Source: Anaerolineae bacterium (lineage in GTDB: Bacteria > Chloroflexota > Anaerolineae > Aggregatilineales > Phototrophicaceae). Taken from it: 64,000 bases of DNA. The notes under the pieces were generated by a model that had not been told where the DNA came from, did not search any database, and worked only from the letters and a program-made list of their open reading frames with translations. Positions 50,757 to 59,659 of the stretch are shown one piece after another (position 1 is the first letter of the stretch; the number at the start of each line of letters is the position of its first letter). Position numbers and translations under genes: made by a program. Location of the stretch: NCBI GenBank assembly GCA_020849765.1, contig JADLAY010000079.1, forward strand, positions 1-64,000, written 5' to 3'.

Positions 50757-52040
50757 TCACTGATCGCGCGAGGCCAGCACCAGATCGTAGACATTGATGA
50801 TGCCGTCGCCGTTCAGGTCGAGCGCAGGATCGGCGGGCGGCACGCTCAGACCATAGTGCGCGGCGATCTGCTCAGGATCGACAGGGGTGGCGGTGGCGGT
50901 CGGCTCGTCGGTTGGTGTGGGAGTCGCGGATGGCGCGGCCGTCAGCTCCGGCTCGCTCGTGGGCGACGGGGTGGCGGTTTCCGTCACGGTGACTTCGGGG
51001 CTGGCTTCCGGCGTTGGGTCGATCGTGAGCGTCATTTCCGCCGTGAGCGGCGGCAGCGGATAGCCGTCCAGGTCGCTCAACTGGAGTTCACAGGCGATGG
51101 CTGCCGTGCCGGGCGCGCCGGTCTCGTAAGTCATCTGCCACAGCACGCCCGCGCCTTCGATGCCGATGCCAATCTGATTGTGCGTGGCGGCCAGCGCCCA
51201 ACTGCCATCGGGCGCGTAGCCGCTGTCGAGCGTCGTGACCTGCTCCATCGGCAGCAGATCCCCGGCGCGCGCCTCGACTCCGCGCAGCAGGGCGGCGTCC
51301 GTCGCGCAGACGAGCACCATGCCCTGGACGGCGGTCAGTCCCTCGGCGTAGACCGTCAGCGTCAGTGTGTCGCCACCTGGCAGGGTCGTCGCATCCGGCA
51401 GCAGGATGATCTGCGTGACGGCGGTGGGCGTCGCAGTTGGAGCCGCCGTCAGGGTGGCGGTCGGCTGCACAGCCTCCTGCGCCGGCGTGAGCGTTGGCGG
51501 CGCATCCGTGGCTGCGTCGCCGTCTGGGACGGACTCCACCGTCAAGGTTGGCGCGACTTCTACGCTAGGTGCCATTTCCACTGTCGCGGTTGGCGATGGG
51601 AGCACCTCATTCATGGACACGCTAACGGTGGATTGTTCGTCCACGGTTGGTGCAGCTGATGCATCGGGCGCAGTCGTGGGCGTCAGATCGACCGTCGCCG
51701 GTGGCTGCGCGGTCGGCACGTCCGTCGCTGCTTCTTCGCCGGGCGTTGGCTCAGGTGTCGGCAGGTCGGCGGTCGGGGGTGGCAGCGTCGCGCCTGGGAG
51801 GATCATCACGGTTGGCGTGGCGGCCAGCGTCGGCGCGGGTGGGCTGGTGCTCTCCGGCGCGAGCGGCGTGGACGTGGGGGGCATAACGAGCGTCTCGGTG
51901 GCGGTCGGCGTCAGCGTCGCCGGGGTTTCGGCGGCGTCGGTATCCGCCAGGGCCAGGATCAGCGGATGGAAGTAGGCGATCGCGAGGATGCAGAAGGCGC
52001 ACAACCCCACGGTGACCAGATTTCGCTTGAGCGCAGCCAT
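50757..52040 (-). CDS. Anchored cohesin-like protein with Thr/Pro linkers and dockerin-like end
   Basis: About 427 residues from the ATG at 52040 (AGGA upstream; in-frame ATG at 52094 and TTG at 52118 are longer options). An N-terminal hydrophobic helix (NLVTVGLCAFCILAIAYF) is followed by about 170 residues of Thr/Pro/Ala linker, a cohesin-like beta domain (about 205-335), a second linker and one dockerin-type calcium loop DLNGDGIINVYDL at the end. No scaffoldin enzymes are in the window. Anchor outside the cell is likely. Confidence 0.72.
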   Translation of the reverse strand: MAALKRNLVTVGLCAFCILAIAYFHPLILALADTDAAETPATLTPTATETLVMPPTSTPLAPESTSPPAPTLAATPTVMILPGATLPPPTADLPTPEPTPGEEAATDVPTAQPPATVDLTPTTAPDASAAPTVDEQSTVSVSMNEVLPSPTATVEMAPSVEVAPTLTVESVPDGDAATDAPPTLTPAQEAVQPTATLTAAPTATPTAVTQIILLPDATTLPGGDTLTLTVYAEGLTAVQGMVLVCATDAALLRGVEARAGDLLPMEQVTTLDSGYAPDGSWALAATHNQIGIGIEGAGVLWQMTYETGAPGTAAIACELQLSDLDGYPLPPLTAEMTLTIDPTPEASPEVTVTETATPSPTSEPELTAAPSATPTPTDEPTATATPVDPEQIAAHYGLSVPPADPALDLNGDGIINVYDLVLASRDQ

Positions 52041-52127
52041 ACCGATCCTGGCTTTCTCCAGACTGTCGTTGTGCGGCGTGACCTGTCGCTCCATAGACGG
52101 CGGCAGGTCACGTCGCAAAGGCTCCGG

Positions 52128-52910
52128 TTAGCGGTTGTCTTTCCTGCCGGAGCGCAGGATGCGGATGCCGATCGCGAGCAGGACGATGACGACCAGCGTC
52201 AGGACGACGAGCACGATCACCATCAGGTTGCTCTGCGGCGAGCCGGTCTCCGGCGTCGTGACCGTTGCGAGCGTCGGCGTCGGGCCGATCTCGGTCGTGG
52301 CGGTGGGCACGGCGGTCGCCGGTGCGGAGGTCAGCGTCGGCGCGGCTTCGCTGGTGGCCGTCGGTACTTCGGCGGTCGCTTCGGCGGGCAGCAGCGTCAA
52401 CTGCGCATTGACGATGTTGAGCGTGCCCTTGTCCATTTCGTAGTTGATCAGGTCGATGATCTCGGCCTGCGGGTCGATGTAGCTGCTCACCTGCGCGCGG
52501 GCGACCGTGACGGCAGCGCTGCCCTGGCCGCAGGTCGGCTCAAGCTGCACGCGGTAGAAGACGCCGTCCCCGCTCGCATGCCGGGTTCGATCCGCCAGCG
52601 CGACGGCGAGCCGCGTGTCGTGGTCGTTGACGGCGGAAAAGGTGGCGAAGGCGCCTTCCGTTTCCGTGGTCGGCAAAAAGCCGCCCGGCTGCCGGTCGAC
52701 GATGCGCAGGCAGTCCGCATCGACCGTGATGCCGAGGTCGATGCCGCCGACGGTGCGCGCATTGCGCACCCACACCTCGGCGGTGACGATCTCGCCCTCG
52801 TGCGCCGTCGGCTGGCTGAGAACGATCTCTATGGTCGGGTTGGTCTGGGCGGCGGACATGCTGACGGCCTGCAGGGCCAGGCACAGTAGGATGATCAGAA
52901 AGCGTCTCAT
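52128..52910 (-). CDS. Membrane-anchored cohesin-like protein
   Basis: About 260 residues: signal peptide (to about residue 21, SAAQ), a cohesin-like beta domain (30-170; PTIEIVLSQPTAHEGEIVTAEVWV, GGIDLGITVD), a Thr/Pro-rich spacer (TATSEAAPTLTSAPATAVPT) and a C-terminal membrane helix (about 225-248) with a basic tail RSGRKDNR. That order gives a wall/membrane-displayed cohesin. The gene lies about 90 bases upstream of the linker-rich protein on the same strand. The ATG at 52910 lacks a clear ribosome-binding site. Confidence 0.75.
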   Translation of the reverse strand: MRRFLIILLCLALQAVSMSAAQTNPTIEIVLSQPTAHEGEIVTAEVWVRNARTVGGIDLGITVDADCLRIVDRQPGGFLPTTETEGAFATFSAVNDHDTRLAVALADRTRHASGDGVFYRVQLEPTCGQGSAAVTVARAQVSSYIDPQAEIIDLINYEMDKGTLNIVNAQLTLLPAEATAEVPTATSEAAPTLTSAPATAVPTATTEIGPTPTLATVTTPETGSPQSNLMVIVLVVLTLVVIVLLAIGIRILRSGRKDNR

Positions 52911-53097
52911 TCGATGGGACTTGGTGATGATGTCGAACGTTCTCAAGGGAGTGACCTTACGTCTCAGTCAGATTACGGTGCAAAGCCAGGAACAATACTC
53001 TTCCAATAAACGCTGGATGGGCCGCAGGCTTTGAGAACAAACGCAATCACCCCGATGACAGGGTGGGAGATTCGCGGACGTGCCGATGAAACGATAC

Positions 53098-53123
53098 GGA
53101 CAGTGAGCCGAAACCCACTGTCC
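53098..53123 (-). terminator. Hairpin after the dockerin protein gene
   Basis: GGACAGTG and CACTGTCC pair perfectly around a 10-base loop, 23 bases past the stop on the minus strand. The T-run is weak. Confidence 0.45.
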
Positions 53124-53145
53124 CATCCGTGATAGCGCCAGAGAG

Positions 53146-54192
53146 CTAACTGCCGGTGCCGCACGAGGTCGGCGCGAGCGTGTCGAAGTTGCGCCCGACG
53201 TGCACCAGGTCGAGCACGTTGATGCTGTTGTCGCCGTTGACATCGCGGTCGTCGCCTGGGTTGGTGCCGATGTTGGCGCCGATCAGCGTGGCGTCCGCAT
53301 TGTCGATGTCGTCGTCGTCATCGGCGTCGCCCGCCTTGAGCGTGATCGTGCCCGTCGTGCCGATCTTGGTGTCGACGTCGGTCGCGCTGCCGGTATCGCC
53401 CAGGTTGATGCTGTTGGTGGCGCAGGCCAGATGTCCCGTCATGTCCGCGGTCGCGTTGATGCTGAGTGTGCCGTCGCTCGCCGGTGAGCCGTCCTCGGCA
53501 TAGAGATAGGCCGAGTCCATGTTGAACGTATTCGTGTAGCTGGCGACGTCGGTGGCGGAATAGAGCTTGCCGCCCAGCGTCAGGTCGACCAGCCCGACGT
53601 TCGAGATGGCCGTCACGTCGCTGCGCACGATCATGTCGCCGCTCAACCAGGCCAGGTCGAGGTTGGTGATCGTCACCGAGACATCGTTGACGTCACGCAG
53701 CCAGCCGGTCAGGCTGGTGCCGTTGATATCGGACAAGATGAAATCGGCGTCCGTCATGGTGATGTCGACCGAGCTATCGCTGGTCAGGTTGTCCTCAGCC
53801 GTCAGCGCGTAGCTGCCGAGCGAGAAGTTCGCGCTGTTGACGGTCTCTGCCGCGCGGCGCGTGACCGCATAGTAGCCGCTCAGCGCATTGGTGCCGACGA
53901 CCACGCCGCTGTCGGCGCCGGTCGACGCCTCGGAGAAGGTGCCCGCCGTGTAGGCTGCCGGGACGGTGCCCGCGACGAAATCGCCGCTGCGCGTGGTGCC
54001 GATCTGGAAGCCGAAGACGTTGTTCTCGGTCGGGACGTTATCGCACTGTACCGTAACGGTGAAGCTCTGACCTTCGTTGACGGTCGTGGGTGTGGCGGTC
54101 GCGTAGCAACCGTCGGTTGGATGGGCACCGGCAGAGCCTGCCAGCCCCAACAGCAAGGCAAGGGTGAATAGAAGCGCAAAACGCCGAAGCAT
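53146..54192 (-). CDS. Secreted cohesin-like protein with dockerin repeats
   Basis: A 348-residue protein: signal peptide (to about residue 23, AGAH), a cohesin-like beta-rich domain, and a C-terminal pair of dockerin-type loops (GDADDDDDIDNADATLIG and DVNGDNSINVLDLVHVG). AGGAGG precedes the ATG at good spacing. No membrane anchor is seen, so it could bind a displayed cohesin such as the neighbours at 50757 and 52128. This is an inference from domains and gene order. Confidence 0.78.
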   Translation of the reverse strand: MLRRFALLFTLALLLGLAGSAGAHPTDGCYATATPTTVNEGQSFTVTVQCDNVPTENNVFGFQIGTTRSGDFVAGTVPAAYTAGTFSEASTGADSGVVVGTNALSGYYAVTRRAAETVNSANFSLGSYALTAEDNLTSDSSVDITMTDADFILSDINGTSLTGWLRDVNDVSVTITNLDLAWLSGDMIVRSDVTAISNVGLVDLTLGGKLYSATDVASYTNTFNMDSAYLYAEDGSPASDGTLSINATADMTGHLACATNSINLGDTGSATDVDTKIGTTGTITLKAGDADDDDDIDNADATLIGANIGTNPGDDRDVNGDNSINVLDLVHVGRNFDTLAPTSCGTGS

Positions 54193-54486
54193 GAACCAGT
54201 TCCTCCTGGTCTAGTTGATGAGCCAAAGCTGGAAAAGAGGAGAACTTATCCTGAGCGTATCATTAATAAATAATTGATTCAAGCCAAATGCATGATAATA
54301 TATCAAGTTTAACTTTATTTTCATGATGTTCACAAGCCATGGAGATCCGTACACACGTCTGGTTTTATCATTTCCGCATAGCCTTTACGACTTGGGCAAG
54401 CATGAGAGATAATAGATGTTACGAACAAGCACTATCGTCTGGACGATATTACGAGACTGTATGGATCTTCTTGCGGGAATTCATTT
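54193..54486. other. AT-rich divergent intergenic region
   Basis: About 290 bases between the dockerin gene and the first TIR-TPR gene, distinctly AT-rich (for example 54260-54335) compared with the window. I see no gene. It should hold the leftward dockerin-protein promoter; one weak candidate is TTGAAT on the minus strand near 54288. Confidence 0.4.
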
Positions 54487-54516
54487 GACATTTTCGTACT
54501 ATCATGAATAAGATTA
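54487..54516 (+). promoter_or_regulatory. Promoter of the first TIR-TPR gene
   Basis: TTGACA (consensus -35) and TAAGAT with an 18-base spacer; predicted leader about 30 bases. The same architecture recurs at 55802. Confidence 0.6.
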
Positions 54517-54552
54517 TCTATAGACGGTTAAGTTATTCCAACCACATGTTCT

Positions 54553-55776
54553 ATGGACGATGACGTTGGCAGAAGTGTCTTCATCAGCTACCGACGTCGG
54601 GTAGCGTCATTCATCGCGCGTGCGGTCTATCAGGATCTGACCGCGCACGGATTTAACGTGTTTATGGACGTTGTTGACCTGGATGCTGGTGGCTTCAAAC
54701 AGGTCATCGTCCGTCAGATTGCCTCACGCCCCCACTTCATCGTCATTCTGACACCCGGCACGCTGGAACGCTGTGAAGACCCGAATGATTGGCTGCGCCA
54801 GGAGATCGAATACGCCATCCAGATGGAGCGCAACATTGTGCCCGTGCTGGCGAACGGCTTCGATTTCTCCGCCAACATGCGCTACCTGACCGGCACTCTG
54901 GCCGAGCTGAAGGAACGCAACGCGCTGCCGGTGCCGCACGAGTATTTCGACGAGGCGATGGAGCGGCTGCGCAAGCGCTTCCTCAGGCAGCACGCTCCGG
55001 GCACGCTGATCCCGGCCCCGCGGAAAGACCTGGCCGAGGTCGCGCGCCGGTTGGCGATCGTCGACGCACAGCCGGAGGTGACGACCCAGGATCTGACGGC
55101 GGAAGATTACTTCATCCGCGCCATTCAGAAGCAGGACGAGTTCGAAGACCTGGACGGCGCGATTGCCGACTTCGGCCACGCCATCAAGCTCAACCCCGAA
55201 TACGTGATGGCCTACAACAACCGCGGCAATGCCTATGCCCTCAAAGGCAACATGGAAGGCGCCATAGCCGACTGGAATGAGACGCTGCGTCTCGACCCCT
55301 GTTGTTTCCCGGCCTACAACAACCGCGGCAATGGGCGCAAGAGCCAGGGCGACTTCACCGGCGCGATTACGGACTTCGACAAAGCCCTCAGCCTGGAGCC
55401 GAAGAGCGCTCACGTCTACCACAACCGCGCCAGCGCCCGCCACAGCCTGGGCGATCTCGACGGTGCGATCGCGGATTACACGTCCGCGCTCAAGCTGGAT
55501 GCGAACAATGCGCGCAGCTTCTACAATCGCGGCACCGCCCGCTATGCCAATGGCGACCTGGTACAGGCGATCAACGACTGGGACGAAGCCATCCGCCTCG
55601 ACCCGACCTACGCCGCGCCCTACTACAACCGCGCGGTGGCGCGCCGGGCGCAGGGCAATCTGCTCGGCGCGCTCGAAGACTTCCAGCGCTTCCTGACGAT
55701 GGGCGGCGGCGATCACTTCCAGAACCGCGACAAGGTCACGCAGCAGATCCACGAGCTGGAAGCGCGCCTGGGCTAG
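54553..55776 (+). CDS. TIR-TPR protein 1
   Basis: A 407-residue soluble protein. Residues 8-150 are a TIR domain (VFISYRRRVASFIARAVYQD; conserved Glu in NDWLRQEIEYAI at the NADase position). About five tandem TPR units (34 residues each, ending DP/NP and AYNNRG) fill residues 200-395. TIR domains cleave NAD or make signalling nucleotides; TPRs would sense or oligomerise. No ribosome-binding site is seen before ATG, so a short leader is likely. First of three TIR-TPR genes in this region. Confidence 0.9.
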   Translation: MDDDVGRSVFISYRRRVASFIARAVYQDLTAHGFNVFMDVVDLDAGGFKQVIVRQIASRPHFIVILTPGTLERCEDPNDWLRQEIEYAIQMERNIVPVLANGFDFSANMRYLTGTLAELKERNALPVPHEYFDEAMERLRKRFLRQHAPGTLIPAPRKDLAEVARRLAIVDAQPEVTTQDLTAEDYFIRAIQKQDEFEDLDGAIADFGHAIKLNPEYVMAYNNRGNAYALKGNMEGAIADWNETLRLDPCCFPAYNNRGNGRKSQGDFTGAITDFDKALSLEPKSAHVYHNRASARHSLGDLDGAIADYTSALKLDANNARSFYNRGTARYANGDLVQAINDWDEAIRLDPTYAAPYYNRAVARRAQGNLLGALEDFQRFLTMGGGDHFQNRDKVTQQIHELEARLG

Positions 55777-55801
55777 GCAGGGCTTTCGGTTACCCCTCCG
55801 T

Positions 55802-55831
55802 TTGACAGACGAACGCTCTCTTGACTAAGAT
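55802..55831 (+). promoter_or_regulatory. Promoter of the second TIR-TPR gene
   Basis: TTGACA and TAAGAT with an 18-base spacer, the same hexamers and spacing as at 54487. It lies about 85 bases before the ATG of TIR-TPR 2. Confidence 0.6.
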
Positions 55832-55915
55832 CATAGGTGAGACAAATCACCTGGAAGTGCCCGCTCTATGAGGACGGGCGACCCGGACCTTTACGCCGCG
55901 ATCTGAGGCTGAGAC

Positions 55916-57034
55916 ATGAACGACGACACGAACAAAACGGTTTTCATCAGCTACCGGCGGAGCGTGGCAGCTTACGTCGCGCGCGCGGTCTTCCAGGACT
56001 TGCACGCGCACGGCTGGGACGCCTTCATGGATGTGGAGAGCATCGACTCTGGCGAGTTCGACCGCATCATCCTCAACCAGATCGCCGCGCGGGCACATTT
56101 CATCGTCATCCTGACGCCGGGCACGCTCGATCGCTGTGACGAGCCGAACGACTGGCTGCGCCGCGAGATCGAGTACGCGTTCGAAAAAGATCGCAACATC
56201 GTGCCGCTGATGACCAACGGTTTCGACTTCGGCACCAACGAATCTCATCTGACCGGCCAACTGGCCGAACTCAAGCGGCGCAACGCGCTCAACGTGCCTT
56301 ACGACTACTTCGATGAGGCGATGGAGCGCCTGCGCTCGCGCTACCTCAAGCAGCCGGTTTACGGCGCTGTCGTACCGACCCCGGTGGACGATCGGGCCGA
56401 AGTTGCGCGCCGTGTCAATCATGCCGCCGCTCAACCACAGGTGACGACCGAGCAGCTTTCCGCCGAAGAGTATTTCCGCCGGGCCTACAAGAAGCATCAA
56501 GAGGATCACGATCTACCCGGCGCCATCGAAGACTATTCGCAGGCGATCCGCCTCAATCCGAGCTTCGCCATGGCTTATAACAATCGCGCCTGGGTGCGGC
56601 TGGACATGGACGATGTCGATGGCGCGCTGGTCGACGTCGACGCGGCGGCAGGCCTCGATCCGAAGCTGGTCTATGCCTATTACAACCGCGGCATCGCGCT
56701 CGATCGCAAGGGCGATTACGACGACGCCATCACCGCCTACAACAATGCGCTTGCCATCGACACGACCTATCTCAGCGCCTACTACAACCGCGCGCTGACA
56801 CGCTATCGCACGGGCGACTACAGCGGCTCGATGGTCGACTACGAGACGGCGATCAAGCTGGACCCGTCCTTCGCCAATGCCTACTGGGGCCTGGGTAACT
56901 GCCACTACAATCTCAAGGATTGGGCGCGCGCGCTCGACGCCTATGAGAAGTATGTCCAGACGGTCAAAGGCGCGCCGACTGAATCCGTCGTCAAGGCGAT
57001 CAAAGAACTGAAGCAGAAGCTGGGCCGGTCATGA
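55916..57034 (+). CDS. TIR-TPR protein 2
   Basis: A 372-residue protein nearly identical to TIR-TPR 3 in the first ~165 residues (TIR, VFISYRRSVAAYVARAVFQD; Glu in NDWLRREIEYAF), followed by about four TPR units. Its 3' end overlaps a copy of the SDR gene start by 4 bases (ATGA), as TIR-TPR 3 does with the true SDR gene. This and the upstream GAGGCTGA ribosome-binding region show that copies 2 and 3 arose by tandem duplication. Confidence 0.9.
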   Translation: MNDDTNKTVFISYRRSVAAYVARAVFQDLHAHGWDAFMDVESIDSGEFDRIILNQIAARAHFIVILTPGTLDRCDEPNDWLRREIEYAFEKDRNIVPLMTNGFDFGTNESHLTGQLAELKRRNALNVPYDYFDEAMERLRSRYLKQPVYGAVVPTPVDDRAEVARRVNHAAAQPQVTTEQLSAEEYFRRAYKKHQEDHDLPGAIEDYSQAIRLNPSFAMAYNNRAWVRLDMDDVDGALVDVDAAAGLDPKLVYAYYNRGIALDRKGDYDDAITAYNNALAIDTTYLSAYYNRALTRYRTGDYSGSMVDYETAIKLDPSFANAYWGLGNCHYNLKDWARALDAYEKYVQTVKGAPTESVVKAIKELKQKLGRS

Positions 57035-57084
57035 GCGCCGAGAGTGATCAGCGCCCGGTCGTCTTGATCACCGGCGCATCGAGC
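57031..57084 (+). pseudogene. Fragment of the SDR gene 5' end
   Basis: A 54-base copy of the first 18 codons of the SDR gene at 58246 (MSAESDQRPVVLITGASS), ending abruptly in the Rossmann-loop codon. It marks the right edge of the duplicated unit. About 28 bases of unmatched sequence follow before the copy of the ribosome-binding region at 57113. Confidence 0.85.
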
Positions 57085-57133
57085 CGAATGGTTGATAAGG
57101 CGTGCTCAAGGTACCGCGATTTGAGGCTGACAC

Positions 57134-58249
57134 ATGAATGACGACACGAACAAGACGGTTTTCATCAGCTACCGGCGGAGCGTGGCTGCCTACGTCGCGC
57201 GCGCGGTTTTTCAGGATTTGCACACGCACGGTTGGGACGCCTTCATGGATGTCGAGAGCATCGACTCCGGCGAGTTCGATCGCATCATCCTCAATCAGAT
57301 CGCAGCGCGAGCGCATTTCGTCGTCATCCTGACGCCAGGCACGCTCGACCGCTGCGACGAGCCGAACGACTGGCTGCGCCGCGAGATCGAGTACGCCTTC
57401 GAAAAAGATCGCAACATCGTGCCGCTGATGACCACCGGTTTCGACTTCGCCACCAACGAAGCGCATCTGACCGGCCAACTGGCCGAGCTGAAACGACATA
57501 ACGCGCTGAATGTGCCCTACGACTACTTCGAAGAAGCGATGGAGCGGCTGCGCACGCGCTACCTCAAGCAGCCGGTCTATGGTGCTGTTATCCCCACTCC
57601 GGTGAACGATAAGGCGGAGGTCGAGAGGCGCGTCTCCGAAGCTGTGGCTCAACCGCAGGTGACAGCCGAGCAACTAACAGCGGAGGAGTATTTCAACCAA
57701 GCGTTCAACAAAGTTCACCGTGGCGATCTTGACGGAGGGATTGACGATTACTCACACGGCATCCGGCTGAATCCGAACTATGCCCTCGCCTACAACAATC
57801 GTGGGATCGCACGCCAAGATAGTGGAGATCTCGACGGTGCGATTGCCGACTACAATGAGGCGATTCGTCTCGATCCGAAGTATGCGAAGCCATACTACAA
57901 TCGCGCGCGTGCTTACTACCACAAAGGCGATCTTGACGGTGTGATTGCCAACTATGATGACGCCATACGCCTCGATGCAACCTACGTCTCCGCCTACTAC
58001 GGTCGCGGGCTTGCCCGCAAAGGCAAAGGTGATCTCGACGGCGCAATCGCCGATTTTGATGACACGATACGTCTCGACCCAGATTATGTAAATGCGTATT
58101 GGGGATTGGGCAATTGCTTCTACGCTCGCAAAGATTGGCCACGAGCACTGAATGCATACGAATCCTACCTGCGATTGGTACGCGGTACCCCGGACGAGTC
58201 CGTCTTGAAAGCCATCAAAGACCTCAAGCAGAAGCTGGGCCGGTCATGA
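57134..58249 (+). CDS. TIR-TPR protein 3
   Basis: A 371-residue protein. The TIR domain and linker (residues 1 to about 165) are near-identical to copy 2. The TPR block (about 185-330; GDLDGAIADYNEAIRLDPKY) is divergent and more AT-rich in its DNA than copy 2's, whereas the last ~45 residues (AYWGLGNC...KAIKDLKQKLGRS) again match copy 2. Its stop overlaps the SDR start by ATGA. The shape suggests replacement of the internal TPR cassette. Confidence 0.9.
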   Translation: MNDDTNKTVFISYRRSVAAYVARAVFQDLHTHGWDAFMDVESIDSGEFDRIILNQIAARAHFVVILTPGTLDRCDEPNDWLRREIEYAFEKDRNIVPLMTTGFDFATNEAHLTGQLAELKRHNALNVPYDYFEEAMERLRTRYLKQPVYGAVIPTPVNDKAEVERRVSEAVAQPQVTAEQLTAEEYFNQAFNKVHRGDLDGGIDDYSHGIRLNPNYALAYNNRGIARQDSGDLDGAIADYNEAIRLDPKYAKPYYNRARAYYHKGDLDGVIANYDDAIRLDATYVSAYYGRGLARKGKGDLDGAIADFDDTIRLDPDYVNAYWGLGNCFYARKDWPRALNAYESYLRLVRGTPDESVLKAIKDLKQKLGRS

Positions 58250-59049
58250 GCGCCGAGAGCGATAAGCGCCCGGTCGTCCTGATCACTGGCGCATCGAGCG
58301 GTATCGGCTATGCGGCGGCGCTCGCTTTCGCGCGCCGTGGCTGGCATGTGGCGGCGCTGGCTCGTCGGGCCGAGCGGCTGGCGGAACTGGCGCAGGCCGT
58401 CGCCATGATGCGCGGCGATCACGGCCAACTGATCGCGCTCGAGGCGGACGTGCGCGACGCGGCGGCCATGCAGAACGCGGTCGATCAGGCGGTGGCGCGC
58501 TTCGGGCGGCTCAATGCCCTGATCGCGAACGCCGGGTTAGGGCAGCGTGGGACCGTCGCCGACTCGAACTGGGATGATCTGGAGACGGTCATGCGCACGA
58601 ACATGGACGGTGTGCTCCACAGCGTGCGCGCGGCCATCCCGGCCCTGAAGGCGGCGCACGGGCACATCGTCTTCGTCTCGTCGGTGACGGCGGAACTGAC
58701 GATGCCGTACACGGCGGTCTACGCGGCGAGCAAGGCCTTCGTCAGCAGCCTGGCGCGCTCACTGCGGCTGGAACTGGCGGCGGATGGCGTCACCGTCACC
58801 GACATCCTGGTCGGGCGCACTGAATCCGAGTTCAGCCAGAAGCGTCTCGGCCAGTCAGGACGCAGCAGCCGGGCGGGCGGCGTGCCCGTCATGCGCCCGG
58901 AGCAGGTCGCCGATGCGATTGTGCGTGCGGTCGAGCGGCGCCAGAGCCACGTCGTCCTGCGCTTCTTCGACCGGCTGCTGATCTGGGCTCACCGCCTGCT
59001 GCCGGGCTTCGTCGGGCGCATGGCGATGCGCCAGTACGAGACGCGGTGA
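58246..59049 (+). CDS. Short-chain dehydrogenase/reductase (SDR)
   Basis: A 267-residue NAD(P)-dependent oxidoreductase of the classical SDR family: TGASSGIG near residue 14, NAG near 92, catalytic Ser in VSSVTAE and YAASK (Tyr-x3-Lys) near 163. The ARR-type residue after strand 2 (ALARRAERL) favours NADP. The C-terminus is extended by a hydrophobic LLIWAHRLLPGFVG stretch. It overlaps TIR-TPR 3 by 4 bases, so the two are co-translated. Substrate unknown. A possible link between the SDR and NAD-cleaving TIRs is speculative. Confidence 0.9.
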   Translation: MSAESDKRPVVLITGASSGIGYAAALAFARRGWHVAALARRAERLAELAQAVAMMRGDHGQLIALEADVRDAAAMQNAVDQAVARFGRLNALIANAGLGQRGTVADSNWDDLETVMRTNMDGVLHSVRAAIPALKAAHGHIVFVSSVTAELTMPYTAVYAASKAFVSSLARSLRLELAADGVTVTDILVGRTESEFSQKRLGQSGRSSRAGGVPVMRPEQVADAIVRAVERRQSHVVLRFFDRLLIWAHRLLPGFVGRMAMRQYETR

Positions 59050-59071
59050 AATAGAAGCATGACCCGATCGT

Positions 59072-59085
59072 GGGTTATCATGGTC
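59072..59085 (+). repeat. GGGTTATCATGGTC element, copy 1
   Basis: This 14-base string recurs exactly at 59660-59673, with CCGAT a few bases upstream in each. Each copy precedes a gene start (59118 and 59740), so it may be a shared promoter or operator element. Confidence 0.45.
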
Positions 59086-59117
59086 ATGATCTGTAAAGGC
59101 GAAATGGACGGTTCCTT

Positions 59118-59537
59118 ATGAGCGACTACATGTTGACCGTTCCGGAAGAGGTTTACGCTCGCGCGCGCCAGATCGCCGAAGAAACATCGCGGCCTGTCGA
59201 TCAGGTCATGATTGAGTACCTGCGCACGCTGTCCACGCCGCTGCCTGCCTTGCCCCCAGATGAAGAGGCGGAACTCGAAGCGCTGAAAAATCTATCTGAT
59301 GACGCGCTGTGGACGATTGCCCGCGAGCAAATGCCTAACGATGTCCAGACGCGAATGCAGGATCTGATGGACAAGAATTCGCGCGGAACTCTCGCGTCCG
59401 ATGAATATAGCGAACTTGAAATGCTGGTCGAGCGTGGGCAGCGGCTGATGGTCAGGAAGTCAGAAGCCGCCGCACTGCTGACAGAGCGGGGCTACACGGT
59501 TACACCGAGGCATACCTACCAGGGGCCGTCGAACTAA
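59118..59537 (+). CDS. Antitoxin-like hypothetical protein, 139 residues
   Basis: A 139-residue soluble, charged, helical protein. Its opening YMLTVPEEVYARARQIAEETSRPVDQVMIEYL is ribbon-helix-helix-like, followed by a helical acidic part (SDDALWTIAREQMP) and a conserved RKSEAAALLTERGY ending. Related small proteins are found beside toxins such as HNH or PIN nucleases, to my knowledge; no such partner follows here in the next 200 bases, so it is an orphan or part of a lost pair. No strong ribosome-binding site is seen. Confidence 0.65.
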   Translation: MSDYMLTVPEEVYARARQIAEETSRPVDQVMIEYLRTLSTPLPALPPDEEAELEALKNLSDDALWTIAREQMPNDVQTRMQDLMDKNSRGTLASDEYSELEMLVERGQRLMVRKSEAAALLTERGYTVTPRHTYQGPSN

Positions 59538-59659
59538 CCGGCGCCATGATGCAATATGCGAGAGCCTCCGGGCATCCACCGGGCGCTTTTCGATTCTCCC
59601 CATTTGCATGGCGAATGCAGCGACAGTTCACAGAATCCAAGCCTCCACACATCCGATTC

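Noticed and set aside
50757..54192. A cellulosome locus
   Set aside because: No glycoside hydrolase carries a dockerin here; cohesin-like folds in Chloroflexota surface proteins do not imply a cellulosome.
54553..58249. Thoeris or CBASS defence system
   Set aside because: No ThsA (SIR2/SLOG) gene or CD-NTase is present; the TIR proteins have TPR partners only.
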